Shown piece by piece: positions 40,757 to 52,562 of a stretch of DNA of 64,000 bases (position 1 is the first letter of the stretch; every line of letters starts with the position of its first letter). The stretch lies in the NCBI GenBank assembly GCA_951640165.1, contig OX621257.1, positions 17,371,201 through 17,435,200 on the forward strand. Reading direction: 5' to 3'. Position numbers and translations under genes: made by a program. The notes beneath the pieces are model-generated. The model saw only the letters and a list, made by a program, of their open reading frames with translations, made no database searches and was not told the origin of the DNA. This DNA is from Pseudoips prasinana. Taxonomy: Eukaryota > Arthropoda > Insecta > Lepidoptera > Nolidae.

Positions 40757-41182
40757 TACAGTTTTAAAACTGTAATTATTGTAGAAATATTCCAATTTCA
40801 GTAAATATGGGCAAAATAGAGAGCATTCTATCTCTAATTTGTGGGTATGCTTACGTATTCCAAATGTATATGTATGTATTGGAATACAGTACCTAATTAA
40901 TAGTTACCGCTTCATATTTACAATATTAGGTTGAATAAATTATGATTATTACACTAAATAAATATTTATTTAAAAAGGGCATTATTCTATTGTGTGTTGC
41001 AAAATAAAAATATTGCAATATCTGCTTACAAATTCGTTAATTTTGTTTACATTGAGTGAATCATGATAGAATGAAGTAAATTGAGTTTTGAATATGTTTT
41101 CCTTGATTAGCATTCCTGAAAATATTTGAGACTAATATCGTTACATATAGGTATATATGTATATATATAGGTATATATTCAT
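40757..41182. other. AT-rich non-coding stretch
   Basis: Ends in a TA-rich 'gtatatatgtatatatatag' microsatellite (41151-41175). Confidence 0.45.
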
Positions 41183-41425
41183 TATTCACAGCTCTACCTT
41201 CTCTATGAAAAATCTAACAGATTTCCACGTAAGCGGGATCCCGCCGGGACTCGCGATAAACAGGCCCCCTACAAGATGGACCGATGATCTTGTGCGGGTC
41301 GCTGGAAATCGCTGGATGCGGATACTACGCAAGACCGGCAATTGTGGAGATCTTTGGGGGAGGCCTTTGTCCAGCTGTGCACGTCTTTCGGCTGATATGA
41401 TGATGATGGTGATATTCATAAATTA
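41183..41425 (+). pseudogene. 80-bp duplicate fused to an RTE-like LINE 3' end
   Basis: After the duplicated segment (41183-41262) the plus strand reads PPTRWTDDLVRVAGNRWM then 'caagaccggcaattgtgg', 'ggaggcctttgtccagctgt', 'tttcggctgatatgatgatg'. This is the C-terminus plus 3' end of an RTE-clade LINE with its ATGATG terminal repeat. The frame stays open for 110 codons but is 5' truncated, so it is dead. Confidence 0.75.
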
Positions 41426-41489
41426 CGTGAACCGAATGTCGTCTAGGCTGAACAACGGCTTCCTCAAAAGCATTCTACAACGGTATTGA

Positions 41490-41550
41490 GTCCATCATTT
41501 GGGAGGATAGGTCATATTCACCACGCTTGGCAAATGGGTTGTATAAGGTA
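41490..41550 (-). repeat. rep-G-like 3' fragment, minus strand
   Basis: 'tttgggaggataggtcatat', tcaccacgcttggcaaatgg and 'gttgta' correspond to the complement of rep-G's 'ccgtctgccaagcgtagcga…tgggag'. Confidence 0.45.
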
Positions 41551-42920
41551 ATAATTAACCTTAGTTAAATATTTAAAATTAAGTTTTCCTCACTTTACTT
41601 GAAGTGAGGAAATCTTCACAGTCATGCTATATATAAATTATGGATTACATAAAAAAATTGTTAATTCATTACTTTTTCCACTCTGCGTGGTGTGTCGAAC
41701 AAAATTAAAAATATTTTTACTTCATTATTTCTTTGAATTCTTTTTTATGTCAGCCATACCTAATCAATGCACAGCATGCTTGCAAAGTTCGTCACTAATT
41801 TAACTCGGCAATAATATATATCAAAATAGTATATATTTTTTATTTAATTTTTATAGTTAGTAGGTACTCAAAATGTGTCAACCAGATCTGGGCAACCCGG
41901 CGAGTCGGTCACGTGATTGAGAAGAATGAAATGGAATCAAAATTAAAAAATAAATGGTTTATGGTAGGTAATCCTAAGTGAAGGTTGCCCTCTATCAACT
42001 TCACCATAAAAAGACAAATGTAGTCTCTTAATTTAATATAGCTAGGAAATAAAATTACCTTTAAAAATTAAACTTAGTTTCATTTTAATAAATTTTATTT
42101 CAATTAAAGTTATTACTGAACACAAAATACAGTATTTTTTACATGGCATTAACAGCTAACCTTCTAGCTTCCTCTACTCTTCCACCGCACAATACAGGCG
42201 AGCGAGAGCTAACCTAACCATAAATACTCCTACTAGAAATTGAACTTTGAACGACAAGACACCGACTATTTTAAATAAAATATTGTTAAGAATCATAATG
42301 TAAAACCACTGTTATGAAACCTGTCCCTCTGTTTTTGAGCTAAAGTTTTAGGCAGACAGAAACATAGCAATAAACTTCAAACTTATAGCACCTCGCTTTT
42401 GTGTCTGGCCTTTAAAAAATATATTTTATGTACACATTTTACAAACCAAAGTGAGTTTTCAATGTGTTACAATACCACAAAAATAAATTTATCTGTTTAA
42501 TGTGGCAACACTAAACGTTGCAATATGTATCAATTAGTAACGCACCGTGCGACAACGTGCTTCCAGGGGACAAAATAATTGACATGGAATAATGTTACTC
42601 AGTATAATTATAAACTTTTGTGTTTTTATACTCACAGATTAGTTCGTTTTTAATAATTTCTAAAAAAATATTAGAAGCTTAAGAATAAAATTATGTGAAA
42701 TTTACCCAACACTCATACAATTTTGAATACATGATTGATGACCCTTTCTTACAATTAATGCTTCAGAATATAATAATGTGTCAACTGCTTACTGTTACAA
42801 TGCTTTCAAGACTTTCAAGGTGGGCATCCATATTTTTTAAATATTAGATCTGTATTGTATGAAGAAAACAAAATAATAAATATATTTTAACTTGATATGT
42901 GAATGATTATAGATTACTAA
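41551..42920. other. AT-rich, repeat-poor non-coding stretch
   Basis: An 11-bp hairpin (tttcctcactt) at 41584-41612 is the only structure noted. No gene. Confidence 0.45.
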
Positions 42921-43108
42921 GGCAATTAGACAACTGATAAACATACTTATATATTTCTAAACACATACAAATTATAGACAAATCACCCCCAGACACAGAA
43001 CAAATAATCTTGTTCATAACACAAAGATTTGTCCCGGATGGGAATCGAACCCACGACCTCTGGCTTAGAAGTCAGGGTCACTAACCACTAGACCAATAGC
43101 CCAGCCAA
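42921..43108 (-). mobile_element. SINE-C copy, minus strand
   Basis: 'gacaactgataaacatactt', 'aatcacccccagacacagaa', 'gtcccggatgggaatcgaac' (B box), 'ccacgacctctggcttagaa', ending 'actagaccaatagcccagcc' (A box). The common tail is truncated. Confidence 0.85.
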
Positions 43109-44571
43109 TTCAATCAAAAGAGTATTTTTAACACATTCTTCAAAGTTATATAGCAATCTCAACTATACGTATTTACAGTACAGAAAAGAGTAATTCAATC
43201 AAATATTAAATAATCCATTCTGTGCTCGGTCAATAATGGAAAAAATATGTTGTGGTTATTCGTCCAAGTTTTCAGACCACACATCGCCAATTTGCCAACC
43301 CAATGTCAATAGTAACTTCATCAAATCAACCACTTATGACACTCACCCAAGCGAGATACATGACCACAGATATTTATAACTGCATTTTTTACCCATTTCC
43401 AAAATATTTTACATAAAAAATACCCCATTTCTTTCAAAAATATAAATGGCATTTCCATAAATACGTCGAAAACCAAAATTAAAGTAGATATTTCGAGTTT
43501 GCCGATGAAATATCCAGTTTCTGCTTACCCTCTTCGGATTTACTGCTGTGAATGAAGACGCATGACATTTTGCGGGTGCAAAAAAAATAATTGGACCTTA
43601 ATTAAAGGCAGCAAAGTCTAAAATGACTTGGCAATTGGTTTTTGAAGTGGATCTCTTCCGTGAATGCAATGGTACTAATATATCTGTCAGTGGGGTGTTT
43701 TGTTGTAGGTTTTAGTGCGACACACATGGCAGTGATTTGTTTGGACCGCACACAAATACGTTGTTTTATTATTGTTATTAGCCGCCGAAATGTTTGTATT
43801 ACATTTTTAAAGTGACACTCCATTCTACACTCGTAAAACTATTAAGAGGAGATCTCTTTGTCACCGGCACTGTCATTACGAATAAATTCATTTGAGCGTG
43901 ATAAATATAAAATACGGAATATTGTGTTAACGATACGACATGATACTTTGAGTCATCACGAAGATGATTTATACCTACGCTTAGATGTGAATAATATGTT
44001 TTCCACATTTACATGATTCTCGAGTTATATTTTATTTTAATTGATATTTTCAAATTTATATTGATGCACTATGTCTAATGTGACAATTACAAGAACAAAT
44101 TAATTGAACGTTTTGTAGATATTTAGCATACTCAACATTTTCATTAAACCTTATGGTTCACATCTTTATTTAGGGATGAAACTTATAACGGAAACGGACT
44201 AAAGAGCTGATTAACCAATTATATTTATATATTTATTATACTTTGAATTTAACCATAGCTCCGTATTGAATTCCATTTTGGATTGTGGCTCTTAATTAGC
44301 TTGATTATAAAAAACCACTTCGACACATTTCTGTCTACCGGAATGTTGTTTCCTTATATTCAACACAAACCTAGTACTTAATTGAATTTAAGTATTTCAA
44401 TATACCTGTAAGTCATACTAGCCATGCTTACATTCAAAGTGAAGCTAAAGCGTATATCTGAAGGTAAGGTTGTGATTTGAGTTCCTTCTTTAAGTACGGG
44501 GCTTATAACGAATATGTGGGCAGATATTATCGCAAGACTCCAGTCAAAGGTATTCAAGTTCTAAATTCTAA
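43109..44571. other. Repeat-poor non-coding stretch
   Basis: No gene or repeat recognised. The frames at 43602-44008 (minus) carry no motif. Confidence 0.4.
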
Positions 44572-44762
44572 TAACTGGCCTGTTGGTCTAGTGGTTAGTG
44601 ACCTTGACTGTTAAGCTAGAGGTCGTGGGTTCGATTCACACCCAGGACAAATCTTTGTGCGATGAACGCGATAATTTGTTGCTATACTACATGATTTGTC
44701 TAGTTTGGGATCACATGCGAGTGAGGTAGTTGCCCCAAGATATTTATTTATTTATTATATAT
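44572..44762 (+). mobile_element. SINE-C copy, short tail
   Basis: 'aactggcctgttggtctagt', 'ggttagtgaccttgactgtt', B-box gggttcgattcac, 'cacccaggacaaatctttgt', then a shortened tail 'agtttgggatcacatgcgag' and a TATTTATTTATTTATT end. Confidence 0.85.
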
Positions 44763-44779
44763 TACATCTTGTCCCACTG

Positions 44780-44827
44780 TAGCGCAAAGGCTACTCTACT
44801 CTTAAGTAGAGGGAAGCCTTTGCGCTA
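44780..44827. other. Hairpin, 13 + 7 bp stem
   Basis: tagcgcaaaggct / agcctttgcgcta enclose ctctact / agtagag with a CTTA loop. It begins just after the SINE-C tail. At 48 nt it is short for an insect pre-miRNA. I note it only as structure. Confidence 0.6.
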
Positions 44828-46999
44828 ATGGAATTCGTTTCAGTCCAAATCCAATAAAGGCCGAAATACTTTTAATAATTTTAGAAGGCGATCAGCATCC
44901 ATAAAAACTAAATATTTATCATTGCACTGACAATTCTTTCTAATGATACATACTCACAAAAAACTAGTGACAAACACATGACTTAATAGCTCCCGATCAC
45001 ATCATTTATCAAACAAGATCCCTCACTCCCCAAAAATTATTACGAACACCTAAACAATTCATCCAAATCACACTATTAAAAGATCATCTCTTAGTCTATA
45101 AATATCCGTCCCGTTCTCCGTCCCACAGTAATATGTCTTTATTCCGTCTAATAACAATTTAAGCAATTATGTGACAAAAGGAAGTGTTTTCGTTGAACGC
45201 ATTTCTTCCCGAGGGCGAAGCTCCCTGGGGGCAGCCGCGTACATTATTGCCTCGCTGTGATTTATATGGAATACGCTACCGGTTTTGGTAAGTTGCTTCT
45301 TTTGTACAGATTAGAGGTAATTCGTATATGATTTGGAAGCTGATTGAATTTGGATATTTCGTTGTTTTGTTGCACATCCAATTATAGTTGTTGTTGTAAA
45401 TCGGATTATAGTGGTAAATGTTAGAAGTCGAATGTAAAAACTAATCAATCTTCAAAGCAATCAGAGTCGCTAATAAACCGCACATAGAACAACTACAAAG
45501 CGTTGTGAGGCAACAGATTGCGAATGGTAATTACTTTCATTTTTCCGGAACGTAAGCCACACAAATGGTTTCGCGGCAGAAACAAAGCGATGTCGTCTGA
45601 ATCTCGTAACTCTAACAAATTGTTGTTAAACTCGATTTATGTCCAACTGCGACCGCGACGCGCCCACTGTGCGCTTGGAACTGAGACAAATGTCTTTCAA
45701 GATTGTGCGAATGAAATGATATCGTAAGATTTCCGTACTTTACAACATCATAATATCGTTTTAGTGTTGAGAAAGCATGATAAAAAAATACAGTGATTTA
45801 TCAGTTCAAAAATCTTAAAGGTTCGTTGAACGGACTATTTCCCATATAAGGTTATTAAAACGTTTTTCTTTTGTTTTATTTTATAGTCTCAAGTCAGCAA
45901 GAAAGGAGTTACCGTAACCTATGAATGCTTGGGGAGTCATAACTTATAGATCATCATTTTGATCTACGATTATGATTTGATCTGTGTTTTTCCGTGCTTC
46001 AACATAGTTTATACTCCCAAAAATAAATACATACCTATACATTTTACGTTTAAGTACCCACCGACCGAGAATACAACCGCGGAGGCGTTGTGTCAACGAT
46101 AACCCTCTATGACTCGTTTGAATTCATATCAATGAATAGGCTTCAACGATCCGTATAAACCTAGCACGTCTGTTGCATAAAATATGCCTAAAAACCGTCA
46201 TCCCTCTCATGGACCCGTCAGTAACCACCCTGAATCCCAAAAAGGATTGCCTATGGCGGGTTACTAAGTTAGATTCGATTTATTTTGCCAGATGTCTTGA
46301 GGTCTTGTTCATTTCTATGGTCCGGTGTAGCATTGTTAAAAGATAGATGTATTAAATCAATAACTATTTGTAACAAGTTATTCCATAGTTCAATAATAGT
46401 GAATTTATTAATTTCATAATTCGCTTCGTAGACAACCTTTGCGTGGCGCTTAGCTACGAGTATCTAAAGAAGTTAAATTAATTACAGTTCCTAGACGAGG
46501 ATTATTTATTTATATTTGTCATAGACAATGCTGACACTACTATTATTGTTAACTTTGTACAGGATTACTCTAAACTAAGTACCAATTTAGTTAAGAATAA
46601 TCCGGCCGTTAGAAAATTTGCAATAAATAATATATAAAATACTGATCAATACAAGCAGACCACAGAATATATGCTATTCACTCTATGGCATTTAGGGAAA
46701 ACAGAACTAAAAATATCATTTACACAGTTTGCGGCTCCAACAAAACATACATTAGAACCACCTGGCCTCAACTTACATGGTCAATATAAAAAAAAAACGC
46801 TAAACAGGCTTTACTCAAAATGGCCACTGCAAGGTCAGACGTTGTTTAATGGACCATAGTGCAATATCATGTTTCTGTGGCTCTTAGCTGCAGCCCATGT
46901 CCCACATAGCACTTTCAATCCGAAGATCCTATGACACCATGTAAATGTACAGACTGTACAAATGGCTAAAAAGAACAAAATAATTAAGAATACATAAAA
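44828..46999. other. Repeat-poor stretch with a CpG-richer patch
   Basis: 45470-45720 (cgtaagccacacaaatggtt, cgcggcagaaacaaagcg, gcgaccgcgacgcgccc) stands out in composition and carries a 69-codon frame of no known family. The rest is unassigned. Confidence 0.4.
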
Positions 47000-48061
47000 A
47001 ATAGAAATAACGTAAAAACCTCATTACTGTCAACTGCCAGATAAACAGTTTAAAAAAGACACCGCACAGTGGTTAAAAATTAAACGACCGTTTAGTTGGA
47101 CAAAAACAGGGAGGCAATAAACTCAAGTGGCAATACTGGCAAGTCGATGGGCTTCAAACGGTTTGTTTTGACTAGCCGCGCTGAAGAGCCAAGTATAAAA
47201 AGTAACTAGCGGCTGAAACTTCAAAGATTGTTTCTACTTAAACACTTAACTGAACAGTAAATATTGAAGATTATATTCCAGATTCATTGGACACTCTAAC
47301 TTGTTTCGTAATAGTAATAAAAACACATGAAATACAACAAGAAGTGTTTGATAGCCAATAAAAAATTCGATTAAATATATTACGTCATACAAAAGAAACA
47401 ATAAATAAAATAACTGTTGAATAGTGCTATAAATATAAAACAAATGACAGATTTCTGTTATAAATCAAATGTCTAAGAGCTATTTATACTAACACCTGTA
47501 TTGATTAACTAATAATCTGCTTGCGATCTATGAAATAATTAAAAAAAACAGAATTTCAACACACCCTTTTTATAACGGGAGTTAAAAAAATTACGTACCT
47601 AACAACATTTTGTTTTCCATTGTTTCATCAATAAATTGTTTAAATTTGTTTAATACTAACGCCTAGTATAGCTTATTTACTAACGAGTTTATAGCTTTTT
47701 GCCTTTTCGGGTAAATGCCTACTTATTAATCAAGTTACAAAATTATAGCTAACGCAATAACATTGACTTAAACTAAACAGCTTGTACCATAATGGGTGTA
47801 AGTAGTATCGTAACAGCAAATGATAGGCCCAATAGGTACCCTATTAACCAAATAAAGTATATATATATATCATTATGATTCTTAACACCCCAGTGATGAA
47901 TTTTAACGTTGGCCTTAACTAAATAATTTTAAAACTACAAAATAATATTGTCACTTTATTTTTTTTATTGTTTAGAGATACCTAACTCTCTTTTCGGGAA
48001 AACTTACATTCTAGGGGAAAGATCAAACTTGGCAAACATATCTTTGAAACATTTCAGAAGT
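47000..48061. other. AT-rich non-coding stretch
   Basis: A short TA run lies at 47858-47869. Nothing else recognised. Confidence 0.4.
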
Positions 48062-48300
48062 ACCTACTTAATTACTCATCGTATGGGCATTGGTTACCCT
48101 AGTGTCAGAGTTGTTCAAGCCGCCCATTTGGTCACTGACATGGCTTAATGGCTACAATCGAGAACGACAGCTTAACGTGCCCTCCGAAGCCGGAAGACGA
48201 TCACTTTGGTAGTCACCCATCTATAGACTGACCGCGAGCCTAGTTGCTTAAGCTCGCCAATCACTTACGGACTGGTGAAAGCATCTGGCTATGAGCGCCT
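48062..48300 (-). mobile_element. SINE-K copy 2: 5S rRNA-headed SINE with a 12-bp target duplication
   Basis: catttcagaagt is present at 48050-48061 and 48301-48312, exactly bounding a 239-bp element. On the minus strand it starts aggcgctcatagccagatgc, then 'gtgattggcgagcttaagca', 'gtctatagatgggtgac', core 'ggcttcggagggcacgttaa', then 'gggcggcttgaacaactctg' and 'cccatacgatgagtaa'. The 5S A-box-like AGCTTAAGCA begins at base 47 of the element; in animal 5S rRNA the equivalent lies near base 49. The head therefore represents 5S from its 5' end. Confidence 0.88.
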
Positions 48301-50640
48301 CATTTCAGAAGTTATATATATACATATCAATCGCAAATTAAAGCCTGATAGATTTGAACACCTGTAAGCATTTGTAACGGCTCTCAGCTGTAATAAATAG
48401 GGTATTTTTGAATAATTTTGATCCAGTATTTCAATACTGGGACGATTAGTACCATATATTTGTGCCAATCCGTTACGCATACATTTCGTTACGCTGTCCC
48501 TCCTCCTATTTTATTTCTAGTTATATTACATTAAATAAGAATTTGATTTGTTGATTACATTTCCTTAATTGCCATCAGCTGGTCACATAATTATTACAAT
48601 TATGTTATAAAGTCAGCATTTTATGTAAAATACAGCGTACTGTGCTCCGAACTTTAACAGGTCTCATTTCTCAGTAATTTTATGTTCAATCATATTTTTT
48701 TGCAATCGCTTCAATTCCGAAATCATTTAAATAAATATACGTATTATCATGTGTTGTATGTACAATGAGTCTAAATTATTATAAACGCAGGAGCGGAAAG
48801 ATAGAAATCTTAATGGTTTATATAAGCTGTAATGTACATATTAAGTATGCATGTGTTTATTTATATTTAATGAGGAGTGCAATATGGCCTCTAAAAGCCC
48901 ACAATCGTGACAAACCGACAGTTACCTATATGTTAGTATTGCAACGTATTCATTAGTCATTCTAAGTAGACCACTTAATGTTAAATAATCTACCTATATT
49001 TCTATTGGGTAATAAGAAACTTAAATATGAACGTAAATTAGTCAATTAAGATCATAAAAAGTAATTAAGTCATATATAATTTCTGAGAATTTCTCAAAAG
49101 TAATTGTGCTAGTTAATTACGACTTCTGAAACAGCCGAAAGTATGAATAACGAGAGGGTATTTAAATCTAGACAAGTAGGTATATTTATAATATTTTACT
49201 AATGTTTGCCGGCAGAATTAAAGACGCTCTTACGATAAACATCGGTCGTTATGAAGTCACGGGGTATGCACTAACTACCGAAGTACACCACGCGTGCAAC
49301 GTTTTTGTCCTCCATCCACGCCGCATTTCGTACCACTGTGCTTTCTTTTAAATTCAAATTTGGAACAGTTGTGACTTTGCTACGAGTATGTATACGGACA
49401 ATTAGTAGGCGCCTATGATTTATGTAGCAGAAAAAAATTGGTATTCAATTTTTTGTCCATGGTAGTATTTTGGCGCCAACTTTGATGATACCGCTAATGA
49501 GTTTGAAAACTTAATTTTGTTAATAAGTCTAAATTATTTGCTCTTCCCTAATAAGATTTTTAGTTGTAGTTATAGATATCAGATCCTCCTTATCTTAATA
49601 ATTAAGATTACAATTACCGCCGTGGGTTCTTTTTACACCACTAAATTTAAATTATATAATACTTCTTTTTATAACTACTAAAACTGCCCATAATACGCGC
49701 ATCGGGAGCATAATTGGTCGACAGGTTCTAACGAGTCGCTTATTTTCTTACAGTTGTCTATGCTAACACTAAATTGACACAACTAAAGGTATTTACATAA
49801 GAACTATGTTTAGAAGAAGAAGATAAAGAAATGCAATGTTATAGAAATTGTCTTACTTGGTATTGTCACGTTTCTATGCAATACTAACAAAACTAATTAT
49901 AAATTCCTCGCATTTGTTTCTAATTTCAAAAATAAGCAGTGTTAGTTGCTGCCAGTACCTACTTTGTATGTTCTGTTCTTTTCATACTAGCTATATTAGA
50001 AAGAGATGTAATGACATTTAAATTATTTTAATGATGTTAAAGTCACAATCACCAGTATTGCTTAAAATCGGAGCAACTGCAGTTTAATTCTAATTTATAT
50101 TTTATGTCCGATTCCAATCGCATTAATAACGTAATAAATTAAGCAATGATTAAACTCAGATACCGTATCTTAATAATGTAGCAATAGGTATTAGTATAAT
50201 CTTTTTAACTTTACTAAGGCTCTATAAAATGTGATAAGTTTTTGTTAGACCCCATTAGATACCACTCAGCATCAACAAGCCCAAAAAGGATCTGAAGCCA
50301 TCAATCCATAAATTAATCTCTATAAATTCTTCTATCATAGACAATAATAGGTTTGAACACCGCCAACGCGCATAGACAATGTCTCGTAATTTATGCCATA
50401 CTAATTGTCACTAATGAGACATTGTGGCATTCTGGCGTGGGCCCAAACAACTTATACGCTACAACAATATGAGACGTTTGTCACTTGAGCTGATATTAAA
50501 CATTAATTAATTAACGTTATTTAATGCTTCTTAATGATTGAGTGAATTGTAATGTGTCAACTTGAGCGCTATGTTTATTAAAACAATGTAATTAATGTTT
50601 TTAAACATTCGCGATTTTTACACATTTTCCTATATTATGG
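48301..50640. other. Repeat-poor non-coding stretch
   Basis: A 'ttttggcgccaa' palindrome lies at 49469-49480. The part 49965-50010 resembles 54385-54430 (gttcttttcatactagctat versus gttcttttcatccgagctat), so it may be a small dispersed element. No gene. Confidence 0.4.
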
Positions 50641-50645
50641 ATATG

Positions 50646-50862
50646 GGTCTCGATCGTGGTAACAAAAAAGGCAAACCATTAACCCGACGTTTCCGCAAGG
50701 ATTGGACCAGCCGTGGTCACAGGTCGTCTGAAGTGGCTCGGCAGCGTCGTCTCCAGGATGTGCGGGTTTCTGCATCTACCCTCGCATGGTCTTGGTATTT
50801 TTCGTTGGGTAAACCGAAAGGTAATGTTTTTCCTTAATTTATTACCGCGATCGAGACCCCAC
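50646..50862. repeat. GC-richer insert bounded by a short inverted repeat
   Basis: 'gtctcgatcgtggtaa' at 50646-50661 faces 'ttaccgcgatcgagac' at about 50843-50858. Inside, sequence such as cgacgtttccgcaaggattg and ggctcggcagcgtcgtctcc is unlike the flanks and gives an 80-codon basic frame (KGKPLTRRFRKDW). Unknown; possibly a small non-autonomous element. No other copy here. Confidence 0.45.
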
Positions 50863-51989
50863 GATATATGAATAAAAACAATGTAACTTTACTCTATGGT
50901 ATTTCATATCCTACCATAGATCATAGAAGATGTGCATTGTCTTAAAAAAATTAGTATAATTTTTTTTCAATTTTAGAGCAGTTACAAATTTTAAAATGAT
51001 ACTTACATAAATATTCATGTATAAATATATTTTTACTGTAAGTTTATTTTATTATTTGCTTCAAGAATCTACGTTAATCAACTCCGATTTTAAAGCTGTT
51101 TTATAGAGGTTTTGAGTATAAGGTCCCATCATATAAATATACTATGATCCAGTTAACTATATAAAGCATTTATTTCTCCAGAACAATTTTTTAATCTCCT
51201 TTAAATAGAATTAACACCTATTTTATATAGAATATCATACCACAAGAAAAGAAAATGATTACTTAGATATCTTAAGTGCCTATTTTTCTTCTGGTTCCCA
51301 GCGGTTTACCGATGGTTTCCGATATCTTACAAAATAGAAAAAATGCAAATCAGATTTGTAAATCGAACACGATTTTCGTAATAGTGGTTTGATTTTTTCC
51401 TCATAATCTATGGCCAACGGGCCGTGAAACCAGAAGGCCCTACGTGTCACAGCACCCGAATGTTCCGTGTGAAAACTCCGTGAGAATGTGGTTGAGCCCT
51501 GAACGCTCTATTACATTAATTTTACTGAGATTCTTTCCTACAGCGTCTCTCTCAATTTTTCAACGTCATATTTAAAACAATAAACTTGTTTATGGTCTAT
51601 TTTGCTGTAAGACACATTTAAATGTAACCATCGAGCTAACATATTATGTAGAAACATTTTATTATTTTCTACGAAGTTGTGACAGTTTTTGCGCACCTTG
51701 ATTGATTTAATTTAGTGCTTAGTTACCTTTAATTATATATATAATGTCATTGTCTTAACCAATAGATATAATTATAATGGGTACATCATATCCATTACAG
51801 GAAATCTTAGGTCCATTTTTAAAAATAAAACTCAGCTCAAAGCTATGCTTAAGTTTACTTGGGAAAATTATTATTAAATCTGATTAATCGTAAGATTAAG
51901 TAAGTATTTAAATTAAGTATGGAAAGATTTTTAATATTTCCAATTACAGTCGTATACCTACCTATCATAATTATATTGGTGAAATCAAT
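50863..51989. other. AT-rich non-coding stretch
   Basis: Nothing recognised. Confidence 0.4.
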
Positions 51990-52200
51990 CTGAATCTGCG
52001 CCACGGTGTCACCCGCGGTCCAATATAGCGTATGGTTACTTCATTCCAAGTTCCGTCGAAATCTGCTCAGCCATTATAGCATATGGAGTAACAAACATAC
52101 AAACCTTCACATGTATAATATTAGTAGGATAGAAGTGCTAGCTGCGCTTCGCGGTCTTACCTGCGATTAAGTAATTTATACTTAGCCTATGTGTTCCTCC
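51990..52200 (+). repeat. Two rep-H pieces in tandem
   Basis: 51990-52131: 'gcgccacggtgtcacccgcg', 'tccaagttccgtcgaaatct', 'ggagtaacaaacatacaaac' and 'ataatattagtaggat'. 52136-52200: a second start, 'gctagctgcgcttcgcggtc', 'cttagcctatgtgttcc'. The second piece is truncated. Confidence 0.6.
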
Positions 52201-52339
52201 TCCTTCTTTTGAAGACGGTTAAAACATACAAGCGACTTTACCTCTCCTATATTCAATTGATTTAAACAAACTGTTACACAACCATTCTAAAAGCATTATC
52301 TATCATATAAAACAAATTTAAAATTAAAAACATACATAC

Positions 52340-52562
52340 TTATCTACATATACTCACCCCTGCTTCCCAAAGGGATAATCAGAGACAACGGATTTCCATT
52401 CGTCACGATCCCTGCACACCTCTTTTGCCTCGTTTTTCCTCATTATATTCTTCATACATGCTCGCCTATTTAGGTTACTTCTGACCTGGCCTTTCATGGG
52501 ATCATCTTTGACTTGGCTAGAGAATTTTCGAAGAGGTCTAGCCCTAATGATTTTTAGCATTC
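52340..52562 (-). pseudogene. LINE ORF remnant, C-terminal (EVCRDRDEWKSVV type)
   Basis: A 68-codon minus-strand frame includes RPLRKFSSQVKDDPMKGQVR, CMKNIM and RDRDEWKSVVSDYPFGKQG. It shares its last 35 codons with the fragment at 28655. 5' truncated; the stop follows close to GKQG. A non-LTR retrotransposon C-terminus is likely. Clade not determined. Confidence 0.55.

Noticed and set aside
44780..44827. microRNA precursor
   Set aside because: The stem is too short for a usual insect pre-miRNA and it abuts a SINE tail. There is no second line of evidence.
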